From Pseudarthrobacter sp. GA104 (GTDB taxonomy: Bacteria > Actinomycetota > Actinomycetes > Actinomycetales > Micrococcaceae): a stretch of DNA of 64,000 bases. The DNA lies in NCBI RefSeq assembly GCF_009741265.1, contig NZ_WOWL01000001.1:2666001-2730000 (forward strand). The letters are read 5' to 3'. Shown piece by piece: positions 51,258 through 60,261 of the stretch; position 1 is the first letter of the stretch, and every line of letters starts with the position of its first letter. The translations under genes and the position numbers were made by a program. Below the pieces are notes generated by a model. That model saw nothing but the letters and a program-made list of their open reading frames with translations. It made no database searches and was not told the DNA's origin.

Positions 51258-52100
51258 TTGAAGATTCATCCAGATGCAAACGAGGGTGCCGTCCACGTCG
51301 GGGGCCTTTCGGTTCCTTTCCATGACACGCTTGCACCGGAAGACTCCCGGGACACCGTGGTCCTGGTCCACGGAACGGGCGGAAGCGCCAAGACTCATTT
51401 CCGCACCCTCTTTCCCATGCTTGCCGCCCGGTACCGTGTCCTGGCCGTTGACCTGCAGAGCCCTGCCGGGGAACCGACCCTCGACGGATTGTCAGGGCAG
51501 GTTGCGGCCGTCATCGACCACCGCGCTCCTGCTCAGCCGGTCCATGTGGTCGGCTACTCACTGGGCGCACTGGTGGCGGCCGACCTCGCCGCTTCCCGCC
51601 CCGAAAGCGTGTCAAGCCTGACCCTGGTGGCCGGTTGGGTCAGGGCCGACGCCCAGCAGCGGCTTCGCAACCGGATCTGGAAGCGGCTCTTCGAGTCGGA
51701 TCAGGACCTCCTGCGCGAGTTCGTCACCTGGACAGCCTATGGACACCCTTTCCTTGCCGGCCGGGGCGACGCTGACATCCAGGCCCTGATTGATGCCCGG
51801 ACCTTCCCGGAGGGGATTGCCGGTCAGATGCGGCTCAACGCCGTTGCCGATTTGAGCGGCAGGCTTGCAGCGATCACCGCTCCGTCCCTGGTCATTGCCG
51901 GCGCCCACGACCAGATGGTGCCCGCCCGGCAGACCCAGCTCCTTTTCGGAGGCCTTCCGAACGCCCGCTACGCGGTCATCGACAGTGGTCACGCCGTCCC
52001 GCAGGAGCGCCCGGCCCAGCTGTTCCAGCTCATCAACGAATTTGTGACGGACCCCGCCGCTTCTCCTGCGGGCCGGATCCGGGAAGCACTCTTTGTCTAG
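51258..52100 (+). CDS. Alpha/beta-hydrolase (esterase/lactonase type)
   Basis: A 280-residue alpha/beta-hydrolase. Oxyanion segment LVHGTGGS, nucleophile Ser101 in VGYSLGALVA, acid Asp218 in AGAHDQMVP, and His245 in DSGHAVPQERP. It starts at TTG 51258 (AAGGGA about 7 nt upstream); a second TTG two codons earlier is possible and no ATG is available. It is the first gene of the hydrolase/BVMO/SDR operon, so it could open the ester or lactone made by the monooxygenase. The Ser/His/Asp triad is complete. Confidence 0.88.
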   Translation: MKIHPDANEGAVHVGGLSVPFHDTLAPEDSRDTVVLVHGTGGSAKTHFRTLFPMLAARYRVLAVDLQSPAGEPTLDGLSGQVAAVIDHRAPAQPVHVVGYSLGALVAADLAASRPESVSSLTLVAGWVRADAQQRLRNRIWKRLFESDQDLLREFVTWTAYGHPFLAGRGDADIQALIDARTFPEGIAGQMRLNAVADLSGRLAAITAPSLVIAGAHDQMVPARQTQLLFGGLPNARYAVIDSGHAVPQERPAQLFQLINEFVTDPAASPAGRIREALFV

Positions 52101-52143
52101 CCCGTCGGGACCAGCACGCAACAACACACACATTGGAGGAACA

Positions 52144-53673
52144 GTGGAAAGTACCCCTATGGGTTATCCGGCGTCCGGTTCGCCGGTCGACGTCATCATC
52201 GTCGGCACAGGCTTTGGCGGCCTTGGCATGGGCGCAAAACTGGCCCGCGAGGGCGAACGCTCATTCATCATTCTCGAACGGGCGGAAGACGTGGGCGGAA
52301 CCTGGCGCGACAACCACTATCCCGGCGCGGCCTGCGATGTGCCGTCGCTGCTGTACTCGTTTTCCTTCCGCCCCAACCCTGAATGGTCCCGGATGTTCGC
52401 CCCCCAGGAGGAAATCCTCGGTTACCTGCGCAGCGTCGCCCGGGAAGAGAACCTCCTTGAACGGATCGTGTTCGGCGCCGAACTGACCGACGCCCGCTGG
52501 GATGAGGCGGAAGCGCTGTGGAAAGTCAGCACCCCCAAAGGTGAGTTTGCAGCCAAAACCCTGGTGACCGCCGTCGGGCATCTGTCCGAGCCGAAGATGC
52601 CCGACATCGAGGGACTGAGCGACTTCTCCGGCGAAGTGTTCCACTCAGCGCAGTGGAATGACGGGATTGACCTGGCGGGCAAGCGGGTGGGCATCGTCGG
52701 CTCGGGAGCCACGGCCATCCAGGTCTTGCCCGAGGTGGCAAAGATCGCCGGGGAGGTCGTTGTGTTCCAGCGCTCGGCCCCGTACGTGACGCCGCGACCG
52801 GACCGGGCCTACACCGAGGAGGAAAAGGGTCTTTTCCGCAAGATGCCCGAGGTGATGCAGGAACTGCGGGAGGAGATGTTCTGGTCCAATGAGGAGCGCT
52901 ACGCCCAGCGCCGGGGCACCCCGACGCTGGTCTCCGCTGCAGCGCAGGTCGCCCTGGACCATCTCCACCGGCAGATTGAGGATCCGGAACTGCGCCGGAA
53001 GCTAACCCCGGACTACACGTTCGGCTGCAAGAGGGTCCTGAAATCCAGCGATTACTACCCGACGTTCACACAGGAGCACGTCCACCTGGAAACCGGCGGC
53101 GTCACGCGTGTGGAGGGCAGCCGTGTTATCGGCGGGGACGGAGGCAGCCGCGAACTGGATGTCATCATCGCCTGCACGGGTTTTGAAGCGACAGACCTGC
53201 CCATTGCCTACCGCATCTACGGCCGCGACGGCCAGCCGCTCAGTGAACGCTGGGCCAACGGCATGCAGGCCTACGCCACCACGGCCGTGCATGGGTTCCC
53301 GAACCTGTGGATCATCAACGGGCCCAACACCGGGCTGGGCCACAACTCCGCCGTCTACATCGCCGAGGCCCAGATCGACTACATCATGGGCGCGGTGAAC
53401 TTCCGCGACCAGGCCGCTGTGCCGGCGCTGGAGGTGAGCAGGGAAGCGGAGGATGCCTTCATGGACCGTGTGGACCAGCTGGCGCAGGGCACTGTGTGGC
53501 TCGACGGCGGCTGCAGCAGCTGGTACGTTGACCACCGCAACGGGCGGCTGACCACACTGTGGCCGGAACCGGCCTATACCTTCCGCCAAGTCAACGCGCC
53601 CTTTGACCCTGAACCCTATCTGGCCGGATCCACGGACCAAGCCAGGGAAGAAGCCCTGGCCGGAGTGCGCTAA
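52144..53673 (+). CDS. Flavin-dependent Baeyer-Villiger-type monooxygenase
   Basis: A 509-residue class B monooxygenase. The FAD-binding IIVGTGFGGLGMGAKLA lies at about residues 20-36 and the second Rossmann motif is VGIVGSGATAIQVLPEVA. The Baeyer-Villiger fingerprint F161-SGEVFH-SAQ-W171 is present, with Asn in place of the usual Pro or Asp after the Trp. It inserts oxygen beside a ketone using NADPH and O2 to give an ester or lactone. GTG 52144 follows GGAGGA by 3 nt; the next ATG is 15 nt downstream. It fits between the dehydrogenase (ketone) and hydrolase (ester) steps. Confidence 0.88.
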   Translation: MESTPMGYPASGSPVDVIIVGTGFGGLGMGAKLAREGERSFIILERAEDVGGTWRDNHYPGAACDVPSLLYSFSFRPNPEWSRMFAPQEEILGYLRSVAREENLLERIVFGAELTDARWDEAEALWKVSTPKGEFAAKTLVTAVGHLSEPKMPDIEGLSDFSGEVFHSAQWNDGIDLAGKRVGIVGSGATAIQVLPEVAKIAGEVVVFQRSAPYVTPRPDRAYTEEEKGLFRKMPEVMQELREEMFWSNEERYAQRRGTPTLVSAAAQVALDHLHRQIEDPELRRKLTPDYTFGCKRVLKSSDYYPTFTQEHVHLETGGVTRVEGSRVIGGDGGSRELDVIIACTGFEATDLPIAYRIYGRDGQPLSERWANGMQAYATTAVHGFPNLWIINGPNTGLGHNSAVYIAEAQIDYIMGAVNFRDQAAVPALEVSREAEDAFMDRVDQLAQGTVWLDGGCSSWYVDHRNGRLTTLWPEPAYTFRQVNAPFDPEPYLAGSTDQAREEALAGVR

Positions 53674-53736
53674 CGGCCCCACGGGGAGACTGCCGAGAAG
53701 AAGGCCGCCTCCCGTTCAACGAGGAACGGACAAAGC

Positions 53737-54507
53737 ATGAGTAACAACCAGCAGCACCACCGAACAGTCGTCGTCACCGGCGCGGCCGGGGGCATCGGCC
53801 GCGGCATCGTGGAGTCATTCCTGGCCAGCGGGGACCGGGTGATCGCCGTGGATGCATCAGACTCCGCACTGGCCGGCCTCCGGGCGGACCTGGATCCGCA
53901 GGGCGGATCCCTGCAGGCAATGCAGTGTGACGTCACTGAGCCCGGCGACTGGCAACGGATCGCAGAGGCGGTGGAGGCCAGCCCGGAAACCCCTGCGGTG
54001 CTGGTCAACAACGCCGGCATCTCCCCGAAGCGGGACGGACAAAAGATCCCGGGTGATGAAGTCCCCTTGGATGAGTGGATGAGTGTCCTGGCGGTGAACC
54101 TCACAGGCCCGTTCCTAGGTATCCAGGCCCTGGTACCGCACATGAAGAACACTGGATTCGGCAGGATCGTCAACATGTCCTCCCTGGCAGGACGCGACGG
54201 CGGCAGGCTGGGCGGCGTCCACTATGCCGCGACCAAGACGGGCCTGTTGGGCCTGACCCGTTCCTTCGCGCGGGAACTCGCACCGTTCGGTATCACCGTC
54301 AACGCCATCGCCCCGGGGCGGATCGACGCCGGCATGGCCGCCGGCGTCTCCGACGAAGTCAACCGGAACTATCTCAGCCGCATCCCGGTGGGCCGGCTGG
54401 GCAGCGCCGATGACGTTGCCCAGGCCGTCCAGTACCTGGCCGCCGTTGAAAACGGCTTCGTCACGGGCGTCACGGTTGACGTCAACGGAGGGTCGTACAT
54501 GGGATGA
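53737..54507 (+). CDS. SDR-family oxidoreductase
   Basis: A 256-residue classical short-chain dehydrogenase. Cofactor motif TGAAGGIGRG (Gly15, 19, 21), NNAG in VLVNNAGISPK, Ser near 150 in VNMSSLAG, and Tyr163/Lys167 in VHYAATKTG. The C-terminal GFVTGVTVDVNGGSYMG is typical. It probably oxidises or reduces an alcohol or ketone of the pathway. The 63-nt gap after the monooxygenase gene has GAGGAAC; the stop overlaps the next SDR's ATG by 4 nt. Confidence 0.9.
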   Translation: MSNNQQHHRTVVVTGAAGGIGRGIVESFLASGDRVIAVDASDSALAGLRADLDPQGGSLQAMQCDVTEPGDWQRIAEAVEASPETPAVLVNNAGISPKRDGQKIPGDEVPLDEWMSVLAVNLTGPFLGIQALVPHMKNTGFGRIVNMSSLAGRDGGRLGGVHYAATKTGLLGLTRSFARELAPFGITVNAIAPGRIDAGMAAGVSDEVNRNYLSRIPVGRLGSADDVAQAVQYLAAVENGFVTGVTVDVNGGSYMG

Positions 54508-55388
54508 GATTCCAATCCTTGAATCCTCCGGAGGCGGGCGGGAGCGGGGCGGACCGATTGCGGGGGCCGGACAGGCTGCGGGGCAAGGTGGTACTGGTTA
54601 CCGGCGGTGCCGGCGGTATCGCCGCGGCCACGGCCCGGCGCCTGGCCGCCGCGGGAGCACACGTATCCCTCGTCGACCGCGACCAGCCAGCCCTGGACCA
54701 GCTGGTCTCCACTCTGGGAGAGGGCCATCTGGCCACGGCAGCGGATGTGACGGACCAAATGTCCTTGCAGGCCGCAGCCCGGCGGACAGTTGAGCACTTC
54801 GGCCGGCTGGACATCGTCTTTGCCTGCGCCGGGATCGGCAGTGCCTCCACGGTGGCCGTTTCCAGCACCGAGGACCTGCTGCGGATCGTCGACGTCAATC
54901 TTGGCGGTGTGATCAGGACCGTCAAGGCCACCTTGGAGGAGATCACCGCAAACCGGGGCTACTACCTGCTCATGAGTTCGGCCGCCGCGTTGAAGAATGT
55001 TCCGCGGGCCAACGCGTATGCCGCCTCCAAGGCGGGCGTGGAGGCCTTCGGCGGGGCGCTGCGGCTGGAACTGGCCCATAAGGGCGTTGACGTGGGCGTC
55101 GCGCATCCGGCATGGGTGAGCACCGGCATGATTTCCGGGGCGGGAAGCCGGGCCGGAGAGAGCCGCTCCCTTCCGTGGCCGTTCAACGTGGTGTCCAGCA
55201 CGGAGACCTGCGCCGACCTTCTCGTCGGCGCGATCGCCGCGCGGCGGCGCAAGGTATTCGTCCCGCGCAGCCTGGCCCTGATGGATCCGCTGCGGTGGAT
55301 CTCAACCGGGCCGCTGTGGGACGCCTTCATGAAACCCCGGGCGGCGCTGAGCGTCTCCCGGCTCGAATCAGCAGCACCCAACGAATGA
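54504..55388 (+). CDS. SDR-family oxidoreductase, second copy with altered Gly motif
   Basis: A 294-residue short-chain dehydrogenase with a 26-residue N-terminal extension. Cofactor motif TGGAGGIAAATA has GIA where GIG is usual. The active-site Tyr/Lys pair lies in ANAYAASKAG, preceded by LLMSSAAAL. The C-terminal part is longer than in the first SDR and resembles the DltE/oxidoreductase-like SDRs of BVMO operons. Translational coupling to the preceding SDR (ATGA). It might use a different alcohol/ketone substrate. Confidence 0.86.
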   Translation: MRFQSLNPPEAGGSGADRLRGPDRLRGKVVLVTGGAGGIAAATARRLAAAGAHVSLVDRDQPALDQLVSTLGEGHLATAADVTDQMSLQAAARRTVEHFGRLDIVFACAGIGSASTVAVSSTEDLLRIVDVNLGGVIRTVKATLEEITANRGYYLLMSSAAALKNVPRANAYAASKAGVEAFGGALRLELAHKGVDVGVAHPAWVSTGMISGAGSRAGESRSLPWPFNVVSSTETCADLLVGAIAARRRKVFVPRSLALMDPLRWISTGPLWDAFMKPRAALSVSRLESAAPNE

Positions 55389-55437
55389 TTTATTTCACCG
55401 GAGGCGGTTGTGCCGCCGGTCACAATCCTGTATTACT

Positions 55438-55467
55438 GAGAGGGCACTCCTTGCGGAGTGCACTCTC
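55438..55467. promoter_or_regulatory. 30-bp palindrome upstream of the TctC gene
   Basis: GAGAGGGCACTCC (55438-55450) and GGAGTGCACTCTC (55455-55467) pair at 12 of 13 positions around TTGC. The right arm recurs in the ADH/hydrolase intergenic region. It is 30 nt upstream of the TctC start, so it could be a TetR operator or a mRNA hairpin; the shared sequence favours a protein-binding site. Confidence 0.6.
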
Positions 55468-55497
55468 AACTTCAGACCGAAACCACCAGAGGTTACC

Positions 55498-56469
55498 TTG
55501 AACAAGACTCGCGTGTTCTTCGCTGCCGTCACTGTCGCCGGCCTTTCGCTTTCCGTCACGGGCTGCTCCGGTGCCTCCAAGGCATCATCCGAAAGCTACC
55601 CGACCAAGTCCATTACGTTCGTCATGCCCTATGCCGCCGGAGGGCCTTCGGATACAACGGCGCGTGCCTACGGTGCCTGCCTCGGGAAGCTGCTGGGCGG
55701 CACCTTCGTGGTGGAGAACCTTGACAGCGGAGCAGGTGCAGTGGCCATGCAAAAGTTGGCCGGCGCCAAACCCGACGGCTACACCGTAGGGCTCAGCACC
55801 AACGGGCCTATGGTCCTGAATCCGATGAGCAACGACCTGGCCTACTCCCAGGACGATTTCCAGGCCCTGGGCACCATGGCAGCCATCCCCACCCTTTTCG
55901 CCGTGCCAAAGGACTCCCCGTACAAGAGCCTGCAGGAGTTGTTCGACGCCGCCAAGGCCAACCCCGGGAAGATCTCCATCGGTGTTCCCGGCGCCACCAG
56001 CTCGCTGGCCACTGAACTCAAGCGCCTGCAGAAGGAGAGCGGCATCGAGTTCGCCCTGGTTCCCACCTCCGGCAGCGCCGAACTCATCACCAACCTGCTG
56101 GGCAGCCACATCGACGCCGGATTCGTCAACGACTACCTCGACGTTGAGGCCCAGGTGAAAGACGGCGCCCTCGTCCCGCTCGCTGCTGCCGGTGAAGCAC
56201 GCTCGGAGGCCTTCCCCGACGCTCCCACGGCCAAGGAGGCCGGCTTCGACGTCAAGACCACCTCGGTCTACGGGCTCTTCGCCCCCAAGGGCCTGCCGCA
56301 GCAGGTTTCGGAGAAACTCGAAAGCGGCGTCGAAACCTGCAGCAAGGACACCGAAGTCATCGGCCAGATCGGCGACCGGTTCGTGCCGAACAGCTTCTCA
56401 AATGCGGAAGCGACCCAGCAGGTTTTTGCCGACATGCGCACCCGCTACGAGCCCCTCCTGGCGAAGTAA
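55498..56469 (+). CDS. TctC-type TTT substrate-binding lipoprotein
   Basis: A 323-residue binding protein. A short signal ends at lipobox SVTGC (Cys23). The mature domain opens with YPTKSITFVMPYAAGGPSDT, followed by VVENLDSGAGAVAMQKLAGA, the carboxylate-binding loops of TctC. It starts at TTG 55498, 5 nt after AGAGG; no ATG precedes the signal. With the adjacent TctB and TctA it forms a full carrier. Its closest relative here is the TctC at 62523-63521. Confidence 0.9.
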   Translation: MNKTRVFFAAVTVAGLSLSVTGCSGASKASSESYPTKSITFVMPYAAGGPSDTTARAYGACLGKLLGGTFVVENLDSGAGAVAMQKLAGAKPDGYTVGLSTNGPMVLNPMSNDLAYSQDDFQALGTMAAIPTLFAVPKDSPYKSLQELFDAAKANPGKISIGVPGATSSLATELKRLQKESGIEFALVPTSGSAELITNLLGSHIDAGFVNDYLDVEAQVKDGALVPLAAAGEARSEAFPDAPTAKEAGFDVKTTSVYGLFAPKGLPQQVSEKLESGVETCSKDTEVIGQIGDRFVPNSFSNAEATQQVFADMRTRYEPLLAK

Positions 56470-56524
56470 CTAACAACGACTCAACCGCCGGCCAATGACG
56501 GCCGGCACGAAGAAGGGTGAACCC

Positions 56525-57037
56525 ATGGTTTCTACTCCCGTGGAAGCGGCCGCCGAAATCCGGGAACCGGAAAGGCCCCGCACCGGCGCCCTGCGCTGGC
56601 AGCGCAGAATCGCTCCGCTCGTCCTGCTCGCACTGGGCCTTGGGGCTGCGGCCGGGTCATGGCAGTTGAAGCTGGGCACCCTGCACAATCCTGCCCCTGG
56701 CCTCTGGCCGTTCGCCATCTCGCTGGCCATCGTCTTCAGCGCCGCGGCACTGATCGTGTGGCCGGGACATGAGCCGCTGGAGGCTTGGGGCCGCCGGAGC
56801 GTGTCGGTAATGGCCGGCATCGCGAGCCTTGCCGCGTTCATAGTGCTCTTCGAACTGGTGGGCTTCTTCATCCCGGCCGTGCTGATGCTCCTGTTGTGGC
56901 TTCGGGTGTTCGGCCGGGAGTCGTGGCGCTGGACGGCTGTCTTCGCCGCGGCTGGCCCGGCAGTGCTTTATGTCATCTTCGACCGGCTCCTCGGCGTACC
57001 CTTCCCCGCCGACCTGGCGCTTGACGCCTTCGTCTAG
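56525..57037 (+). CDS. TctB small membrane subunit of a TTT carrier
   Basis: A 170-residue protein with four TMs: about 28-45, 58-80, 95-118 and 130-150 (LPFPADLALDAF-like end, here VPFPADLALDAFV). TctB small subunits are poorly conserved; this is recognised by position between TctC and TctA and by the terminal motif. The start is ATG 56525 with AAGGGTGA upstream; ATG 56495 lacks a ribosome-binding site. Confidence 0.8.
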   Translation: MVSTPVEAAAEIREPERPRTGALRWQRRIAPLVLLALGLGAAAGSWQLKLGTLHNPAPGLWPFAISLAIVFSAAALIVWPGHEPLEAWGRRSVSVMAGIASLAAFIVLFELVGFFIPAVLMLLLWLRVFGRESWRWTAVFAAAGPAVLYVIFDRLLGVPFPADLALDAFV

Positions 57038-57050
57038 AACGGACCCTCAC

Positions 57051-58697
57051 ATGGATATCCTGAGCAACCTCGGTGAAGGCTTCTCTGTGGCCTTAGACCC
57101 GGTGAACCTGCTGTTCGTCCTGATCGGCGTGGTGGTGGGAACCGCCATCGGCGTCCTGCCCGGCCTGGGCCCCACGGCGACAATTGCGCTGCTGCTGCCC
57201 ATCACCTACACCATGGATCCGACCGCTTCGATCATCATGCTGGCCGGCATCTACTACGGATCGATGTACGGGGGCACCATCACTTCCGTGCTGCTGCGCC
57301 TGCCGGGCGAGGCAGCCTCGGTGGTGACCACCTTCGACGGCTACCAGATGACCAAGCAGGGCCGTGCCGGCGCGGCCCTGGGCATCTCCGCCATAGGTTC
57401 TTTCATCGGCGGCACCGTGGCCGTCATCGGCCTGACGTTCATGGCGCCCGCGCTGGGCAAGATCGCCCTGTCGATGGGTCCGGCCGGCTTTGTTGCCCTC
57501 ATGGTCATGGGCCTGTTCCTGGTCACGTCCCTGGGCACCGGATCCACCATCAAAAGCGTATGCATGGCCGCCGTCGGCCTGCTCCTGTCCACGGTCGGAC
57601 AGGATCCCGTCAACGGGTCGGCGCGTTTCACATTCGGCCAGGCGCCGCTGCTGGGCGGCCTGGACTTCGTGGCCGTGGCAATGGGCCTGTTCGGCGTCGC
57701 TGAACTGCTGCGATCCCTCGAACAGACCGAAAAAGCCCAGGCCATCAAGGCCAAGATCAAAAACATCTGGCCTTCGCGGAAGGACATGAAGGACTCTGCC
57801 GGTGCCATCGGCCGAGGATCGGTCCTCGGGTTCTTCATCGGCATCCTTCCCGGCGGCGGCGGAGTCATCTCCTCCCTGGCCTCCTACGCGCTGGAGAAGC
57901 GCCGGGCGAAGGATCCCAGCCGGTTCGGAAAGGGTGCCATCGAAGGTGTCGCAGGACCGGAAACGGCGAACAACGCGTCCTCGACCACGGCGTTTATTCC
58001 GCTGCTGGTGCTTGGCATTCCCTCCAACGTGGTGCTGGCAATGATCTTCGGCGCCCTGCTGATGCACGGCATCACCCCGGGTCCGCGGCTTATGACCGAT
58101 CACTCCGGACTCTTCTGGGGCGTTATCGCTTCGATGTACATCGGCAACCTGATGCTGCTCATCCTCAACATTCCGCTCGTGGGCATCTTCATCCAGATGC
58201 TGCGCGTGCGCCAAGGCATCCTCGTCGCTTTTTCCCTGCTGATCGTGTTGATCGGCGTTTACTCGATCAACAACAGTTCCTTCGACATGTGGGTTGTGCT
58301 GGCCTTCGGCGTCCTCGGGTGGATCATGTCCAAGACAGGTTTCGACGCCGGCCCGCTGGTCCTGGCCTTCGTCCTCGGACCTATCCTGGAAAAATCCTTC
58401 CGACAGTCCATGCTGATTTCCGGCGGCAGCCTCGACATCTTTGTCACCGACCCGGCCGCCGCAATCATTTTCAGCCTTATTCTCGCCGTCATTGCCATCA
58501 AGGCCGTCAGCGGCTTCCGGCGCCGCTTTGCCGGAGCCAAGGCCTCCTTTCACGTGCCGGTGGCGGAGGAGCAAGCTCCGCAGGCCACGTCCGACGGCGG
58601 TGACCCAGCAGTACTCCCCGCCGCCTCTTCAGGACCGGGTGAGGGGGCGCCGGCAGCCCAGCATGCCGACAAGCAACACAGCCCCACCGCCCGCTGA
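57051..58697 (+). CDS. TctA large permease of a TTT carrier
   Basis: A 548-residue permease with about 12 TMs. GVLPGLGPTATIALLLPIT and FFIGILPGGGGVISSLASY are the two TctA PGxG motifs, with GPETANNASSTTAFIPLLVL. The final 60 residues are hydrophilic. It imports a carboxylate captured by the TctC upstream. It is 13 nt after TctB and 11 nt before the MFS gene. The segment near residue 400 (NNSSFDMWVVLAFGVLGWIM) is almost identical in the truncated TctA at 63605-64000, showing close paralogy. Confidence 0.92.
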   Translation: MDILSNLGEGFSVALDPVNLLFVLIGVVVGTAIGVLPGLGPTATIALLLPITYTMDPTASIIMLAGIYYGSMYGGTITSVLLRLPGEAASVVTTFDGYQMTKQGRAGAALGISAIGSFIGGTVAVIGLTFMAPALGKIALSMGPAGFVALMVMGLFLVTSLGTGSTIKSVCMAAVGLLLSTVGQDPVNGSARFTFGQAPLLGGLDFVAVAMGLFGVAELLRSLEQTEKAQAIKAKIKNIWPSRKDMKDSAGAIGRGSVLGFFIGILPGGGGVISSLASYALEKRRAKDPSRFGKGAIEGVAGPETANNASSTTAFIPLLVLGIPSNVVLAMIFGALLMHGITPGPRLMTDHSGLFWGVIASMYIGNLMLLILNIPLVGIFIQMLRVRQGILVAFSLLIVLIGVYSINNSSFDMWVVLAFGVLGWIMSKTGFDAGPLVLAFVLGPILEKSFRQSMLISGGSLDIFVTDPAAAIIFSLILAVIAIKAVSGFRRRFAGAKASFHVPVAEEQAPQATSDGGDPAVLPAASSGPGEGAPAAQHADKQHSPTAR

Positions 58698-58708
58698 TCG
58701 CCAACGGA

Positions 58709-60226
58709 ATGCCTGTACGCGGGAAAGGCAGAGCATCGAAGCCCAGGGCTGCCGGCAGGCTCCTTGTACCGGTGCTGTGCCTGTGCGGAACGACCGTCAC
58801 GCTTCAGCAGGCTACGGTGGTTCCCCTGCTGCCCGACCTGCCGCGCTTGCTCGGGATCTCCGTTGAGGACGCCTCCTGGGTCCTCACCGCCACACTGCTC
58901 GCAAGTGCAGTGGCCACCCCGGTGCTGAGCCGTCTGGCAGACATGTTCGGCAAACGCCGGATCATGCTCGTCTGCCTGGTCATGATGACCATCGGCTCAG
59001 CACTGGTGGCGTTGAATCTGGGTTTTCCGGCCATGATCGCCGGCCGCGCGCTCCAGGGATCCGCCGCAGCCCTCGTGCCCGTGGGCATCAGCGTCCTGCG
59101 CGAGGAGATCCCCGCCATGAAGCTGGGTCCAGCCGTCGCGATGATCAGCGCCACCTTGGGTTTCGGGAGCGCGCTGGGTCTTCCGCTGGCCGGTGTGCTG
59201 TATGAGTTCCTCGGCTGGCAGTCAATTTTTTGGAGCGCCGCTGCGGTCGGAATCGTCCTGGTCGCGCTATTGCCGCTGGTCATGCCGGAATCCCGGGTCC
59301 GCACGCCGGGCACGTTCGACTACGGAGGGGCCATCCTGCTCTCGACGGCCCTGACCGCCGCACTTCTTGCCTTGTCCAAGGGCGGTACCTGGGGCTGGAC
59401 CAGTGCCCCGACGCTGATAACGGCACTAACCGCGGTCGCTGCCCTGGCCATGTGGGTCCCGCTCGAACTGAAGATCAGTCAACCAATGCTGGACCTGCGG
59501 ACATCGGCCCGGAGACCCGTGCTGATCACGAACCTGGTGGCGGTCCTCGTGGGCTACTCCATGTACTCCAACCTGCTCTCCACCACCCAGCAGTTGCAGA
59601 TGCCTGGCGCGGCCGGATACGGCTTCGGCCTGAGCGTGATGGCTGCCGGCCTTTGCATGGTTCCCATCGGCTTGGCAATGGTGCTCTTCACTCCCGTATC
59701 CGCCCTCAGCAGCCGCCGTTACGGCGCCAAAACCGCCCTCATTATGGGCTCCCTCGTTTCTGCCGCCGGCTACGTTGGCCGCCTCTTCCTGACCGAAGAA
59801 GTCTGGATGGTGATGCTGGGAGCCGTTGTCATAGGCATCGGCAACGCCATCGCCTATGCAGCGATGCCCATCCTCATCATGGGATCTGTCCCCGTAACCG
59901 TCACTGCCGCTGCCAATGGGCTGAACACCGTGCTGCGCGTCATCGGAACCACCATCGGCAGCGCCGCCGTGGCCGTGCTGCTGGCCTCAACCACACTGAC
60001 GCTTGACGGAACAGAGCACCCATCCTTCCGAGCCTTCGAACACGTCTTCTGGATTGCCGCGGCAGCAGCCCTTACTGCTGCGGTACTGGCGAGCTTCCTG
60101 CCCCGGCAACGCCCCTCATTAACCAAAAAGGTCGGCCGAATCGATCAGGGCATCAGGAAACACGGCGCCGGCAATCTGATGGCAGAGCGTCACACTGCCA
60201 GCGTGGGGGAGTGGCCAGGCCGGTGA
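58709..60226 (+). CDS. MFS transporter, DHA2/EmrB-like
   Basis: A 505-residue major facilitator with about 14 TMs. The TM1 and loop segment VTLQQATVVPLLPDLPRLLG, RLADMFGKRRIM (motif A) and GRALQGSAAALVPVGISVL (motif C region) match drug/metabolite exporters of the DHA2 group. In this operon it may export a toxic intermediate or import an alternative substrate. The start is ATG 58709, 11 nt after the TctA stop. It ends 35 nt before the converging CoA-transferase gene. Confidence 0.85.
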   Translation: MPVRGKGRASKPRAAGRLLVPVLCLCGTTVTLQQATVVPLLPDLPRLLGISVEDASWVLTATLLASAVATPVLSRLADMFGKRRIMLVCLVMMTIGSALVALNLGFPAMIAGRALQGSAAALVPVGISVLREEIPAMKLGPAVAMISATLGFGSALGLPLAGVLYEFLGWQSIFWSAAAVGIVLVALLPLVMPESRVRTPGTFDYGGAILLSTALTAALLALSKGGTWGWTSAPTLITALTAVAALAMWVPLELKISQPMLDLRTSARRPVLITNLVAVLVGYSMYSNLLSTTQQLQMPGAAGYGFGLSVMAAGLCMVPIGLAMVLFTPVSALSSRRYGAKTALIMGSLVSAAGYVGRLFLTEEVWMVMLGAVVIGIGNAIAYAAMPILIMGSVPVTVTAAANGLNTVLRVIGTTIGSAAVAVLLASTTLTLDGTEHPSFRAFEHVFWIAAAAALTAAVLASFLPRQRPSLTKKVGRIDQGIRKHGAGNLMAERHTASVGEWPGR

Positions 60227-60261
60227 TTCCTGTCGATCCGGAGGGGATACCGGACCCGGAC

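Noticed and set aside
57093..58574. Long minus-strand frame opposite TctA
   Set aside because: Low-complexity Gly/Asp/His/Gln composition with no motif; the plus-strand TctA explains the region.
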